Positions 49,231-58,259 of a DNA stretch of 64,000 nt are shown piece by piece. Where the stretch lies: positions 1,764,033 to 1,828,032 of the forward strand of contig NZ_CP076718.1 in NCBI RefSeq assembly GCF_011682235.2. The letters run 5' to 3'. Both the position numbers and the translations under genes were made by a program. The notes beneath the pieces are model-generated. The model searched no databases. It worked only from the letters and a program-made list of their open reading frames with translations, and had not been told where the DNA came from. This DNA comes from Rhodocaloribacter litoris (GTDB lineage: Bacteria > Bacteroidota > Rhodothermia > Rhodothermales > ISCAR-4553). Numbering within the stretch: position 1 is the first letter of the stretch; the number at the start of each line of letters is the position of its first letter.

Positions 49231-49512
49231 GCGGCCAGACCGCGGCGTCAGCGGGAGGCTGGGTACGTTCCACCGGGATGGAGGAAGTCGTTTTCATCCC
49301 GAGCCCTGCGTGAGCCCCTCCACATAACACAAGGGCGAAGACCTCACGTCATGCCACATAAACCCCTGTCGTCGTGCTGCCCGTTTTGACACCGACGTTC
49401 CTCTGAGAGGCGAGGGAAGGGACCCAAGCGTTCGCCGGATATGCACGCCAGGGACGGGCCACGGTGCCCCCCGGATATGTGTTCCCCGGATAGCCCGGCG
49501 AACGGCACCCCG

Positions 49513-51534
49513 TCATGTCCCATCCGGGGGCGGCGGCAGCGTGAAATAGAAGGTGCTCCCCTTGCCCGCTCCTTCCGACTCGACCCAGATCCGCCCACCG
49601 TAGAACTCGACGATGCGCCGCACGAGCGCCAGCCCGATGCCGGTACCGTCGATCCCGGTGTGGAGCCGTTCAAAGAGGCCGAAGATCTTCTCGTGGTAGG
49701 CCGGGTCGATACCTATCCCGTTATCGCGAACGTAGAAACAGGGCTGTCCTTCGCGGTCTTCCACCCCGATTTCGATGCGGGGATGCGGCTGATCGCCCAT
49801 GAACTTGACCGCATTCCCGATCAGGTTGAGCAGCACCTCACTCAGCCGGATGCGATCCCCGTAGACGACGGGCAGCCCCGGTTGTACCGCCACCGCCACC
49901 CCGCGTGCCTCCAGCTCACCGCCCAGCAACACCAGCACATCGCCCACCAGATCATCCATGGACACCTTCTTCGGTGGATTGACGAGGCGTCCCACGCGCG
50001 AGAGTCCGAGCAGGCCATCGAGCAACTGCCGCATGGTGATCCCGGCCTTTTCGATATGGTCGAGGTCTTGTTCGACCGCCTGCCTCCGCCCGGCCTTCAG
50101 ATCCTCGCGTAACAATCCCACGAACCCCTGGATGGTCACGAGCGGGCTCCTCAGGTCGTGCGAGACGGTATACGTGAAGCGTTCCAGCTCGGCGTTGCGG
50201 GCCTCCAGTTCGGTGATGAGTTGCTCGCGCTCCTGCTGAGCCCGTCGCTGTTCCGTAACGTCCAGCAGTGTGCCGATGACGGCCGGCCGTCCCTGATAGG
50301 TCGCCCGCAGGCCATGCACCTCGACGTAGATCTGGCGACCGTCCTTACGACGCCCCCGAAACGTGTAGCGGATCGCCTCTTCTTCCCCCTCCACCCGCCG
50401 GCGGATGTTTTCCGCGACGAGGGGCCGGTCTTCTTCCACCACCAGATCCATGACCGTACAGCCCCTCAGAAGCTCCTCCGGCGTGTAGCCGAAGATTTCC
50501 GCCAACATGGGGTTGACATAGGCAAAACGGCCCTCCTGGATGATGTAGACACCGGTGAGCGACTGCTCGACCAGCGCCCGGAACTTGGCCTCGGCCTCAC
50601 GCAATTGCCGTTCGGCTTCCTTCTGCTCGGTGATGTCGAGCATGACGCCGACGAGCCGGACGGGCCGGCCGTCTTCCGCCAGCACGTTGACGACGTCCCG
50701 GAGCCAGACCACGCGCCCGTCGGCTGCGATCATGCGATACTCGAACGTATGGCGCCGGCATTCCTCCGTGGCACGCGCACAGAAGGCCGGGGCCCATCCA
50801 CGATCCTCCGGATGGATGTGCTCGACCCAGAAGTTCGGTTCCTCGATCCATCGGTCGACGGGATAGCCCAGCAAGGCCTCCGCCTCCCGGCTCACAAACG
50901 AAAACGCGAAGGTCTCCGGGTCCCCTTCCCACAGGATGGCGAGTGTAGAGCCAATCAACTCCCGGTACCGTGCCTCGCGCCGGCGCAGGTCCTGTTCATC
51001 CTGCCGGCGTGCGAGCATGGTGCCGATCCAGCCGGCGAGCGTCGCCAGCAACGAGCGATCTTCGGCACCGGCCGGCCCGAGCGAAGACGAGCGGAACCAG
51101 AGGCCCAGCACGCCATACGGCTTTCCTCGTACCGGGAGAGGAACTCCCAGATAGGCCGTGAGGCCGGCGTGTTCCAGGCAGGGTGCCGCCCCTTCGCACG
51201 CTTCCACGGCGACCACCTCACCGGCCTGCAACACCAGCCCCTCACACGTCCCGTCCAGCGGCAACCGTTCCCCGGGGGCCGGCCCTCCGTCCGGGGCATG
51301 CACGTACCGGACCACCATCCGGGCCTCCTCGACCTGACCGATGACGCCGGCATCAGCTCCGAAGTACGCCGTGATGAGGCGCAGGGCCTCCGCAAGATGG
51401 GCGTCCGTGTCTCCCCCGGGATGGGTCATGATCCGGCTCAACAGACGCACCCGCTCACGCCACCGGCGCTCGGCAGCCCGCGGATCCGGCGATCCGTTGC
51501 CCGGTTCCGGCAGCGAGGCCTTTCCCTGATGCAT
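49513..51534 (-). CDS. Cytosolic GAF-PAS-PAS sensor histidine kinase
   Basis: The start ATG 51534 (MHQGKASLPEPGNG) has AAGGA eight bases upstream; the frame is open to 52017 but only as an antisense reading of dps. It is 673 residues without membrane segments. Domains in order: GAF (about 35-180), PAS 1 with PAC (about 185-310, WLRDVVNVLAEDGRPVRLVGVMLDITEQK), PAS 2 with PAC (about 315-435), HisKA with phospho-acceptor in FTYTVSHDLRSPL, and HATPase_c with NLIGNAVKF (N), DNGIGID (G1) and GTGIGLALV (G2). This resembles phytochrome/oxygen-type soluble kinases. No response regulator is adjacent. Confidence 0.92.
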   Translation of the reverse strand: MHQGKASLPEPGNGSPDPRAAERRWRERVRLLSRIMTHPGGDTDAHLAEALRLITAYFGADAGVIGQVEEARMVVRYVHAPDGGPAPGERLPLDGTCEGLVLQAGEVVAVEACEGAAPCLEHAGLTAYLGVPLPVRGKPYGVLGLWFRSSSLGPAGAEDRSLLATLAGWIGTMLARRQDEQDLRRREARYRELIGSTLAILWEGDPETFAFSFVSREAEALLGYPVDRWIEEPNFWVEHIHPEDRGWAPAFCARATEECRRHTFEYRMIAADGRVVWLRDVVNVLAEDGRPVRLVGVMLDITEQKEAERQLREAEAKFRALVEQSLTGVYIIQEGRFAYVNPMLAEIFGYTPEELLRGCTVMDLVVEEDRPLVAENIRRRVEGEEEAIRYTFRGRRKDGRQIYVEVHGLRATYQGRPAVIGTLLDVTEQRRAQQEREQLITELEARNAELERFTYTVSHDLRSPLVTIQGFVGLLREDLKAGRRQAVEQDLDHIEKAGITMRQLLDGLLGLSRVGRLVNPPKKVSMDDLVGDVLVLLGGELEARGVAVAVQPGLPVVYGDRIRLSEVLLNLIGNAVKFMGDQPHPRIEIGVEDREGQPCFYVRDNGIGIDPAYHEKIFGLFERLHTGIDGTGIGLALVRRIVEFYGGRIWVESEGAGKGSTFYFTLPPPPDGT

Positions 51535-51655
51535 AATCGTTTCCTTCTTCGCCCCGGGGAAGCCCTGCCCCTCCTTTCCGGCTATCCTAAGTAAAGCAAT
51601 ATAAAGAATAAAAGACCGCACAATAAACTCGGCGCGGTATCCGGAAGAGAGACAC

Positions 51656-51691
51656 AAAAAAGGCGGTGTCGCTTCCGGAGGCGACACCGCC
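51656..51691 (-). terminator. Terminator after dps
   Basis: On the minus strand an 11-bp perfect stem (51681..51691 with 51662..51672, GGCGGTGTCGC arm) is followed by six T (51656..51661). Confidence 0.93.
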
Positions 51692-51718
51692 CGTAACGAG
51701 GACGCCTGCTTGTCGCAG

Positions 51719-52222
51719 TCAGCCTTTCTGCAGGTGTGCTTCCAGCAACCACAGGGCCTTGTCGAGCCCACGCGAAACCTCGGTGAACAGGTCCGCGGTG
51801 CTGATGTCTCCGGCCTCTTCGGCCAGACCGATGGCGGCACGGGTGGTTTCGGCCAGGGCGGCGTATCGCTCGGCGAGGGCCTCCACGTGCGCCATACCGT
51901 CGAACACTTCGACCGGATACTCGGGCAGGCGGGTGCTCGAAGCAGCCATACGGACCGTGCCGGCCGCCGTGCCTCCCAGGGTGGTTGCCCGCTCGGCAAT
52001 CTTGTCCACATAGTCACGCAACTGATCGGCCAGGTCGTCGAAGAGCCCGTGCAGGGCGATGAACTCCGGTCCCTTCACGTTCCAGTGCGCCTGCTTCGTC
52101 TGGCTGAACAGGTCGAACGTATCGGCCAGTTGCTGGTTGAGCAGTTCGATCATGGCCTCACGGACCTCGGGCGCCAGGTCGATGCGCGTCTTATGTCTCG
52201 GAAGTGCGGCGATCGTCTTCAT
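51719..52222 (-). CDS. dps: Dps-family DNA-binding ferritin-like protein
   Basis: Dodecameric iron-storing, DNA-protecting protein of oxidative and starvation stress. From ATG 52222 (MKTIAALPRHKTRIDLAPEVRE) with GGAGG seven bases upstream it has 167 residues. The ferroxidase signature QAHWNVKGPEFIALHGLFDDLADQL is complete (His, Asp and Glu ligands between subunits). The N-terminus is short and only mildly basic, so DNA binding may be weak. It has its own terminator; a terminator of the preceding gene ends about 50 nt upstream. Confidence 0.95.
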   Translation of the reverse strand: MKTIAALPRHKTRIDLAPEVREAMIELLNQQLADTFDLFSQTKQAHWNVKGPEFIALHGLFDDLADQLRDYVDKIAERATTLGGTAAGTVRMAASSTRLPEYPVEVFDGMAHVEALAERYAALAETTRAAIGLAEEAGDISTADLFTEVSRGLDKALWLLEAHLQKG

Positions 52223-52262
52223 AGGATATCCTCCGATCAAGTTAACCTTTTGTCTTTACTAC

Positions 52263-52305
52263 CCACAAAGAAACGCGCCGGACAGCAAGAGTTCCGCCCG
52301 GCGCG
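52263..52305 (-). terminator. Terminator after the 228-residue protein gene
   Basis: On the minus strand an 8-bp stem (CGCGCCGG at 52298..52305 with 52274..52281) is followed by TTTCTTTG. It lies in the gap before dps. Confidence 0.6.
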
Positions 52306-52449
52306 ATCGGAGGAATGTTACGCGGAATCCGGAACAGGAGCCGGAGGACGCTTGCCCTCACGAGAAAGGGTGCAGGATGGCAAGCGCAGGAAGCCCGCGC
52401 GCCCAGAGCCGTGGGAGTGTCAAACGCTGCATGGTACGCCCCCTGAGGG

Positions 52450-53136
52450 TTACGCGGTTCGGGCCATCGGGCGTGCCCCGTACTCGGCCAGGGCTGCGTC
52501 GTGGTCGCGCACCCAGTCGGTGGCGCATTTGAGCCGGAGCCGTTTGACCCGCAGGGTGGCGGCCGCGGCATCCTCATCGGCTTCGGGATAACGGATGGCC
52601 AGGGAGTCGCCGGCGGGTGGCCACGCGAAACCGCCCGGTGCCGCCGTCGCGGCGGCACGGGCCGCGGGGGAAGCCAGCCGTTCCAGGTTGATCAGGGCCC
52701 GCTCCGTGAAGAGCGCCGGGTGTTCCCGGGCGAGCAGGTACAGCAGGTCTTCCATGTGATGGAAGAGATCCTCCCCCCGGAAGCGATACAGCACCTCGAA
52801 GGCTCCCGTACCCATGATGAGCGCGTCCCGATACCGCTCCTGCCGTTCGTCCACCTCTTCCTCGAGCGCACCGCACTCGATGCCGAGGTACCGCCCCCGG
52901 TGTTCGAGCACGAAATCCACCCAGAACACCCCGCACGGGGTCGGCACACGGACCTGGCTGTGCAGGCGCACCGGGCGGCGGAGATACTTGACCAGATGCC
53001 AGGCCAGTTCGTCCTCCAGCGGCGTCTCGTACGGCGGGTCGTAGACCGGCCCGCCCACGCCGAACATGTGCGCCGGCACCACCTCGGCCACATGCCACGG
53101 CTGCGTTACCGCCCCCTCTTCTTTATGCGTAACCAT
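52450..53136 (-). CDS. Protein of unknown function with a nuclease-like core
   Basis: Start ATG 53136 (MVTHKEEGAVTQPWHVAEVV) is set by a strong GGAGG six bases upstream; 228 residues. The centre (VRVPTPCGVFWVDFVLEHRGRYLGIECG) has the strand-turn-strand layout of PD-(D/E)xK or DUF559-type nucleases, with D and E in place but no lysine after the glutamate (ECG instead of ExK). The C-terminus is helical and rich in Ala/Arg. I do not recognise the family. It is transcribed toward dps, with a terminator in between, and is divergent from the VIT/vWA gene. Confidence 0.7.
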   Translation of the reverse strand: MVTHKEEGAVTQPWHVAEVVPAHMFGVGGPVYDPPYETPLEDELAWHLVKYLRRPVRLHSQVRVPTPCGVFWVDFVLEHRGRYLGIECGALEEEVDERQERYRDALIMGTGAFEVLYRFRGEDLFHHMEDLLYLLAREHPALFTERALINLERLASPAARAAATAAPGGFAWPPAGDSLAIRYPEADEDAAAATLRVKRLRLKCATDWVRDHDAALAEYGARPMARTA

Positions 53137-53346
53137 GGTTTTCCTCCGGATAAGGGTGGTCGAAACCTGCTTCAAGGGTAAAATACGGGGGGTGGGTGTC
53201 AGCCGCGTGTCATATGTGTTTCGCCACAGGCCAACAATAAACCCTGCCTTGCTCCGTTAGAAGAACGGCCCGGAAGTGCCGTGCCTGCCCCGAGGCGCCC
53301 GGCCCGTCCGGCACGTCGCCCATTCGTTTCGAGGGAGGGTCACCTC

Positions 53347-55560
53347 ATGAAACCATGGATGCCTTTGCTCGCCCTGCTCTCCGTTTTCGCAATGCCCGCC
53401 CGGGGACAGGGCGTGGTCGTCGGGCCGGACGGGCGGCCGGCGACGCTCCTCCTGCAGGCCCACCGCGTCGACGCCACGGTGCACGACCAGGTGGCCGTGG
53501 TCACCGTCACGCATACGTTCCTCAACCCCGGCCGCGAGACGGTCGAAGGAACGCTGCTCTTTCCCCTGCCGCCGGGCGCACAGGTTTCCCGCTTCTCGAT
53601 GGAAATCGACGGCAAGGAGCTGGCCGGAGAACTCCTGAGCGCCGAGGAAGCCCGGCAGCTCTACGAGGACATCGTCCGGCGCAGCCTCGATCCGGCCCTG
53701 CTGGAACTGACCGGCTACCGGACGTTCCGCGCCCGTGTCTTTCCGATCCCCGGGGGAGCCACCCGCACGATCACCCTCCGGTACGACGCCACCCTGCCGC
53801 GTGAAGGCGACCGGGTCACGTTCCGCTACCCGCTGCAGGCCTCGCTGGACAGCTGGGGCGTCCCGCCGCTCCCGCGCCCGCTGCCCCCCGAACGGGCGCC
53901 CCGGGAAAATGCACCGGCGGCCACGGCCCCCCGCAGCCACCTCCGGCTTCGGCTCAAGGCCGTGACGGCGTTGACGAACCTCTACTCGCCCTCCCACCGG
54001 ATCGACGTGCAACGGAAGGACGAACGCGAAGCCATCGTCACCCTCGACAACGACGAGCCCTTCGACGGGGGCGAATTCGTCCTCTACTACCGCCTCGGCC
54101 CGGCCGATCTCGGTGCCACCCTCTTCACGCACCGGCCCTACCGGGACCGGCCCGGCTACTTCATGCTGCTGCTCGATCCGCCGCCCTTCACCGGCGAGGC
54201 GGCCGCCCGCCCGAAGGACCTCGTCTTCGTGCTCGACACCTCCGGGAGCATGGCCGGAGAAAAGCTCGAACAGGCGAAGGCGGCCCTCCGCTACATCCTG
54301 GACCGCCTCGAAGCACACGACCGCTTCGCGCTGGTCGCCTTCTCCTCCGACGTCGACACGTTCCGTCCCGGCCTGGCCGGCCCCGAGGCCCGCGACGACG
54401 CCCGCTACTTCGTCGACCGGCTGGAGGCACGGGGCGGCACCAATATCCACGACGCCCTGCTGGCCGCCCTGGCGATGCTCGAAGACAGTCCCCACGGCAT
54501 GATCGTCTTTCTCACCGACGGCCTGCCCACCTCCGGAGAAACCGACGAGGGCCGCATCCACCGGCACGTCGGAGCGGCCAACCCGCGCGGCGTGCGGCTC
54601 TTCCCCTTCGGCGTCGGCTACGACGTCAACACCCGCCTGCTCGACGGCCTCGCCCGCGAGACGGGCGCCTTCGCCGACTACATCGCGCCCGAGGAAAACA
54701 TCGAGGAACGAATCACCGCGTTCTACGACAGGGTGCGCCATCCCGTCCTCACCGGCCTCGACCTCACGTTCGACGGGGTCGCCCCGGAAGCCCTGACCCC
54801 CCGCCGGTTGCCGGATCTGTACCGGGGCGGGCAACTCATCCTCACGGGTCGCTACCGCACGCCCGGCACCGTCACCGTCGTGCTGCACGGCACCCTCGGC
54901 GACGCACCGGTCCGCCGGCGATACACCTTTGCCTTGCCCGCGCTCGAGCGCGAGCACGACTTCGTGGCGCGGCTGTGGGCCACCCGCCGCGTCGGCGAGC
55001 TGCTCGACGAAATCCGGCTCTACGGAGAAAACGACGAGCTCAGGGACGAGGTGATCGCCCTGGCAAAAGCGTTCGGCCTCGTGACGCCCTACACCTCCTA
55101 CCTCGTCCGGGAAGAGGAGGGGCGGGCCGCGCTGCCACCTGGATGTGAACGGGACGACCGCCATGTCAGCCGGGAGCCGGCCGATGCCGCGCTCTCGCTG
55201 ACCACGGGCCGCGTGGCCGTGGAGATGAGCAAATCGATCCGGCAAATGCAGGAAGCCGGACGCGCCGCCCCACCGGCCGGCGCGGGCCTGCGGGTCGTCG
55301 CCGGGCGTACCCTGCTCCGCAACGCCGCCGGGGCCTGGATCGATGCCGAATTCGACGCGGCCACCGACACCGCCGGCCTGCACCGGCTCCGCTTCGCCTC
55401 CAGGGCGTACTTCACTTTCCTTCGTCTCTATCCCGAAGCCCTTGCCTTCGCGCGGCTCGGGGACCGGGTGACGTTCTTTTTCCGGGGCCGGTACGTCCGG
55501 ATCGATCCCGAAGGCCCGGCCGAGATCGACGAACAGACCCTGAAGAGGTGGTTCGACTGA
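53347..55560 (+). CDS. Secreted VIT and vWA domain protein
   Basis: Inter-alpha-trypsin-inhibitor heavy-chain-like protein. ATG 53347 is chosen because GGAGGG precedes it and a signal peptide follows (MKPWMPLLALLSVFAMPARGQ); 737 residues. The VIT domain spans about residues 20-150 (VTHTFLNPGRETVEGTLLFPLP; SAEEARQLYEDIVRR), and the vWA domain begins near 290 with an intact MIDAS DTSGSM (LVFVLDTSGSMAGEKL) and the later T and D ligands (RGGTNIHDAL; FLTDGLPTSG). A C-terminal region includes YTSYLVREE. Probably a periplasmic or surface adhesion or scaffold protein. Convergent with the small haem-motif gene. Confidence 0.88.
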   Translation: MKPWMPLLALLSVFAMPARGQGVVVGPDGRPATLLLQAHRVDATVHDQVAVVTVTHTFLNPGRETVEGTLLFPLPPGAQVSRFSMEIDGKELAGELLSAEEARQLYEDIVRRSLDPALLELTGYRTFRARVFPIPGGATRTITLRYDATLPREGDRVTFRYPLQASLDSWGVPPLPRPLPPERAPRENAPAATAPRSHLRLRLKAVTALTNLYSPSHRIDVQRKDEREAIVTLDNDEPFDGGEFVLYYRLGPADLGATLFTHRPYRDRPGYFMLLLDPPPFTGEAAARPKDLVFVLDTSGSMAGEKLEQAKAALRYILDRLEAHDRFALVAFSSDVDTFRPGLAGPEARDDARYFVDRLEARGGTNIHDALLAALAMLEDSPHGMIVFLTDGLPTSGETDEGRIHRHVGAANPRGVRLFPFGVGYDVNTRLLDGLARETGAFADYIAPEENIEERITAFYDRVRHPVLTGLDLTFDGVAPEALTPRRLPDLYRGGQLILTGRYRTPGTVTVVLHGTLGDAPVRRRYTFALPALEREHDFVARLWATRRVGELLDEIRLYGENDELRDEVIALAKAFGLVTPYTSYLVREEEGRAALPPGCERDDRHVSREPADAALSLTTGRVAVEMSKSIRQMQEAGRAAPPAGAGLRVVAGRTLLRNAAGAWIDAEFDAATDTAGLHRLRFASRAYFTFLRLYPEALAFARLGDRVTFFFRGRYVRIDPEGPAEIDEQTLKRWFD

Positions 55561-55592
55561 AGCGGGGGTCAGTCGTTCGGGGCCCCCGCTTC
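55559..55592. terminator. Hairpin shared by two convergent gene ends
   Basis: A perfect 10-bp inverted repeat (GAAGCGGGGG at 55559..55568 with 55583..55592) spans the stop codons of the convergent VIT/vWA gene (ends 55560) and the haem-motif lipoprotein gene (ends 55569). It has no U-tract on either strand, so it is a possible bidirectional stop only. Confidence 0.45.
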
Positions 55593-56024
55593 GATCCAGC
55601 GGCGGATCCGTTCGATCTGCTCGGCCGAGAGGGGGGGCCGCCCGAGCGGCATCCGCTCACCCCGGATCCCCGGCGCGCCGGTGATCTTCATGAAGAGATA
55701 GCTGCGGTCCGGATCACCCGGCTCCACCCGGTCCAGCGAGGGTTCTTCCTGGCTTGGCACGTTTACGATGTTGGCGTAGGCCTGCCCGGCGCTCAGGTTC
55801 AGCCCCTGTGCCGGAAAGGTGCCGGCATGACATCCCGAAAAGGCGCAGTTGCTGGTAAAGATGCTCTGAACGGCCGCGAAGGACACCGTATCGTCCGGCG
55901 GAGGGGGTTCCTCCTCGCGCGGATCGGCGTGCTCGCAGCCTATCCCGAAGACGGCCATCACGATCACCAGCGTCAGCCGTGTTACCGGGTCATGTCCGAA
56001 CGTCGCGTGCTTGCTTTCCTTCAT
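55569..56024 (-). CDS. Small lipoprotein with a CX4CH haem-like motif
   Basis: 151 residues with a hydrophobic leader ending FGIGC (lipobox), then an acidic Pro-rich linker. The domain VQSIFTSNCAFSGCHAGTFPAQGLNLS...VEPGDPDRSYLFMKITG...MPLGRPPLSAEQIERIRRWIEAGA has the arrangement of cytochrome c-like domains in which a distal Met (RMPLG) could be the axial ligand, but the cysteines are spaced CX4CH, not CXXCH. It lies 14 nt after a gene with the same type of domain, so the two probably form one operon and share a redox role. Confidence 0.8.
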   Translation of the reverse strand: MKESKHATFGHDPVTRLTLVIVMAVFGIGCEHADPREEEPPPPDDTVSFAAVQSIFTSNCAFSGCHAGTFPAQGLNLSAGQAYANIVNVPSQEEPSLDRVEPGDPDRSYLFMKITGAPGIRGERMPLGRPPLSAEQIERIRRWIEAGAPND

Positions 56025-56038
56025 GGGGGCGGTTGGAA

Positions 56039-57274
56039 TCAGAAGGTTAAGATGCGGTAGATGTTGAAACCGAGGCGGACATCGCCGTCGCGGAGGTCGA
56101 GGTCACCGCCGTTGAGGTACTGGTCCGTGGCGATACCGACCGAGTTGGTGACCACGATCTGGAAAATGTGACCGGCGGTGGCGATCTCGAGCCCGCCCCC
56201 CCAGCTGTCGAAGCGGTTGTCGTTGCCGAAGGTGGTCGTGCGCGTGTAGCCCGAGAGGATGGGCGTCCATTCGGCCAGGAGCGACAGGTTGCCGTGGAAG
56301 CGCCACCGCCCGGCCAGGCCCAGGGTCAGCAGCACCTCATCGACGTTCGATTCGTGGGACGGATTGACGGTGAATCCGGGCACGAGCGCCAGGCCTACCC
56401 CGGGCGCAGGCTCACTGGCCAGGATGAGCTGCCCGGTGCCCTTGAAGGCGGCCTTCGTGAAGCGCCCTTCGCCGGGGACTTCCTCCGAGATCCAGTTGAG
56501 CGTCGTGCGGGCGGCGACTTCGAGCGGCATTCCGTTCGGTCGTTGCCGCCGCAGCCGGTAGTGGGCCTGCAGTTCGACATTGTCGGCGGCGTTGCTGCGG
56601 CCGAGCGTCACGAACAGGTCTTCCGTGAAGGCATAGCCAAGGCTCAGCAGGATGATGCCGCTGCCGTCGAGGCCGAAGAAGCTGTCGTAGCCGGCGTCGA
56701 GCGGGGGGTTGAAGCGGTGCTGGATGCCGAAGAGCACGCTCCGGGCCGGGACGCTGCGCGTCGTGGGCACGTTGACGACCCGCCATCCGGCAAACGGGAG
56801 CGGATCGGGCGGGGGCGTACCGGCGATGCGGGTTTCGTCCACCGCCTCGATGCTGCGCACCCAGGCTTCGAGCAGGGCCACTTCCTCGGCGGTGAGCTTG
56901 TCGCCCGTCAACGGCATCTGCACGCCCGTGATGGAGGGGTCGCCCTTCACCTTGCGGATGAGGTAGCTGTTCTCCGGGTCGCCCGGCTTCACGCGCAGCA
57001 CCTCCGGCTGCTCCCTGCTCGGCACGCCCACGAGGCTCGCGTAAAACCGATCGCGGCTCAGGTCCATGTCCTGTTGCGGGATCGGTGCGGCGTGGCAGCC
57101 GGCCTGGGCGCAGCTTCGTGCGAAGAGGTCGGCCACGCGGGCTTCGAGCCGGTGCGCGTCGAGTTCCTGAGCCTGCAGCAACCCCGGCATCTGAACCCCG
57201 GCGAAGAGTCCCACCAGCACCGGACCAACCCACCGGCCGATGGCCCTGCGGATACGACGTAAAGGGAAAGGCAT
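56039..57274 (-). CDS. DUF5777-type beta-barrel protein with N-terminal CX4CH domain
   Basis: From ATG 57274 (MPFPLRRIRRAIGRWVG), 411 residues; an alternative TTG lies 30 nt upstream and no clear ribosome-binding site precedes either. A signal peptide ends near LLQAQ. Residues about 40-130 repeat the haem-like domain (LFARSCAQAGCHAAPIPQQDMDLS...VKPGDPENSYLIRKVKG...MPLTGDKLTAEEVALLEAWV), again CX4CH. The rest (RSVLFGIQHRFNPPLDAGYDSFFGLDGSGIILLSLGYAF...GFNIYRILTF) is a DUF5777-type outer-membrane barrel closing with Phe. A fusion of an electron-transfer-like domain to a barrel suggests transport across or reporting at the outer membrane. Confidence 0.82.
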   Translation of the reverse strand: MPFPLRRIRRAIGRWVGPVLVGLFAGVQMPGLLQAQELDAHRLEARVADLFARSCAQAGCHAAPIPQQDMDLSRDRFYASLVGVPSREQPEVLRVKPGDPENSYLIRKVKGDPSITGVQMPLTGDKLTAEEVALLEAWVRSIEAVDETRIAGTPPPDPLPFAGWRVVNVPTTRSVPARSVLFGIQHRFNPPLDAGYDSFFGLDGSGIILLSLGYAFTEDLFVTLGRSNAADNVELQAHYRLRRQRPNGMPLEVAARTTLNWISEEVPGEGRFTKAAFKGTGQLILASEPAPGVGLALVPGFTVNPSHESNVDEVLLTLGLAGRWRFHGNLSLLAEWTPILSGYTRTTTFGNDNRFDSWGGGLEIATAGHIFQIVVTNSVGIATDQYLNGGDLDLRDGDVRLGFNIYRILTF

Positions 57275-57549
57275 AGATCGTTGGAGGTTAAGTGAGAACG
57301 GCAAAGAGAAACAGCCCTCACCCCACCGACACCTGCACCTCGAAGACCGGGTTTTCTCCGTCTTCAGGGTTGGTGTTTGCTGCCAGATGCGTGGGATCCC
57401 GGATTAGGAGTCCACCAACACGCATGTGTACCTATCCAGCCTGCGGAAAAAGCGGCAACCCTCCAGTCGAGACGTGCCGTGCCTCGTCTGCCGGAAACGA
57501 CGCCCGGAGGCTCGGTACCGGCCCGCAGGCACTGAAACGCATCGGGTGA

Positions 57550-57821
57550 TTGGGGCATCCCACCCCGGCCCTCGTCTGGCGGCTGGTGCTGCCCGCGCTG
57601 CTCTGCACGTGTGGCCCGGCGACGGCCCGGGGGCAGGGCTTCAGCACGGTCAACGGGCGCACCACCCGGAGCTGGTCTGGCGTGAGGCCGAGACGCCCCT
57701 CTTCCGGATCGTGTACCCGGCCCACCTGGCGGGCATCGAGGTAGAGGCCGCCGCCGTGGCCGAGGTTGCGTACGCGGCGCTGTCGGCCAACCTGGGGGTG
57801 ACGTTCGGTGTAGGGGCGTGA
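57550..57821 (+). pseudogene. Frameshifted 5' remnant of a TolB/peptidase-MA-like exported protein gene
   Basis: The first part reads MGHPTPALVWRLVLPALLCTCGPATARGQGFSTVNGR, a signal peptide. The next frame continues sensibly as HPELVWREAETPLFRIVYPAHLAGIEVEAAAVAEVAYAALSANLGVTFG, the start of proteins with a peptidase-MA-like domain followed by a TolB propeller. Adding one base near 57661 joins the two frames (NGRNHPELVW), so a single-base deletion is likely. The homologous-looking part ends near 57810, after which the sequence is AT-rich and non-coding to 57914. The gene is therefore both frameshifted and truncated. Confidence 0.6.
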
Positions 57822-57914
57822 CCAAAATAAGAATTGTAACGACGCAAAATCGTCTAATACAGCCCCATTAACGGAAATCAAAACTGCACGCGGCTGACAG
57901 AACGGCAGAGACGT

Positions 57915-58178
57915 TTAACGTCCCCACCACGTGCGGACGGGGAAAGCAGGAAAGTAATCTGCGTAGAGCTTCAGTAGCTCCTCGGTGAAGATGGCGGCAA
58001 AGTGGCGATCAGCCTCCTCTACGGCCTGACGCTCTTCCGGGAGAAGGTCGATTTTGTCGAGATGCGCACGCGCCACACAGAGATCGGTGAAATCCATTGT
58101 GTCGTAGATCTCTTCGAGGTCGGCTGCTGACTGGTTGACCCGGGCTGCGTGGAGGTATTTTTGGAGCGAGGTGAACAT
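57915..58178 (-). CDS. Hypothetical small helical protein
   Basis: 87 residues from the ATG at 58178 (MFTSLQKYLHAARVNQSAADLEEIYDTMDFTDL); a TTG 24 nt upstream is possible. It is acidic and mostly helical, with no cysteine and no membrane segment. I do not recognise it. It lies downstream of the HEPN/IS256 chimera on the same strand and could be a relic of whatever was brought in with it. Confidence 0.5.
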   Translation of the reverse strand: MFTSLQKYLHAARVNQSAADLEEIYDTMDFTDLCVARAHLDKIDLLPEERQAVEEADRHFAAIFTEELLKLYADYFPAFPVRTWWGR

Positions 58179-58259
58179 GGCAGTCAATCGATGCGTTTCC
58201 AAAAAATAGGATCAAGTCCGCATGTTGCTGTAAAAAGCCTTCCGTCTATGTAGGGCTCT

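Noticed and set aside
36741..49512. Direct repeat of the tRNA-Leu 3' end as an attachment site
   Set aside because: I looked for the tRNA 3' sequence on the right side of the island and found no convincing copy.
52018..52240. N-terminal extension of the histidine kinase up to 52017
   Set aside because: That part of the frame is antisense to dps; the ATG at 51534 has a proper ribosome-binding site.
57364..57881. Minus-strand open frames over the TolB-like remnant
   Set aside because: Low-complexity Pro/Arg products opposite the recognisable remnant; no start signal.
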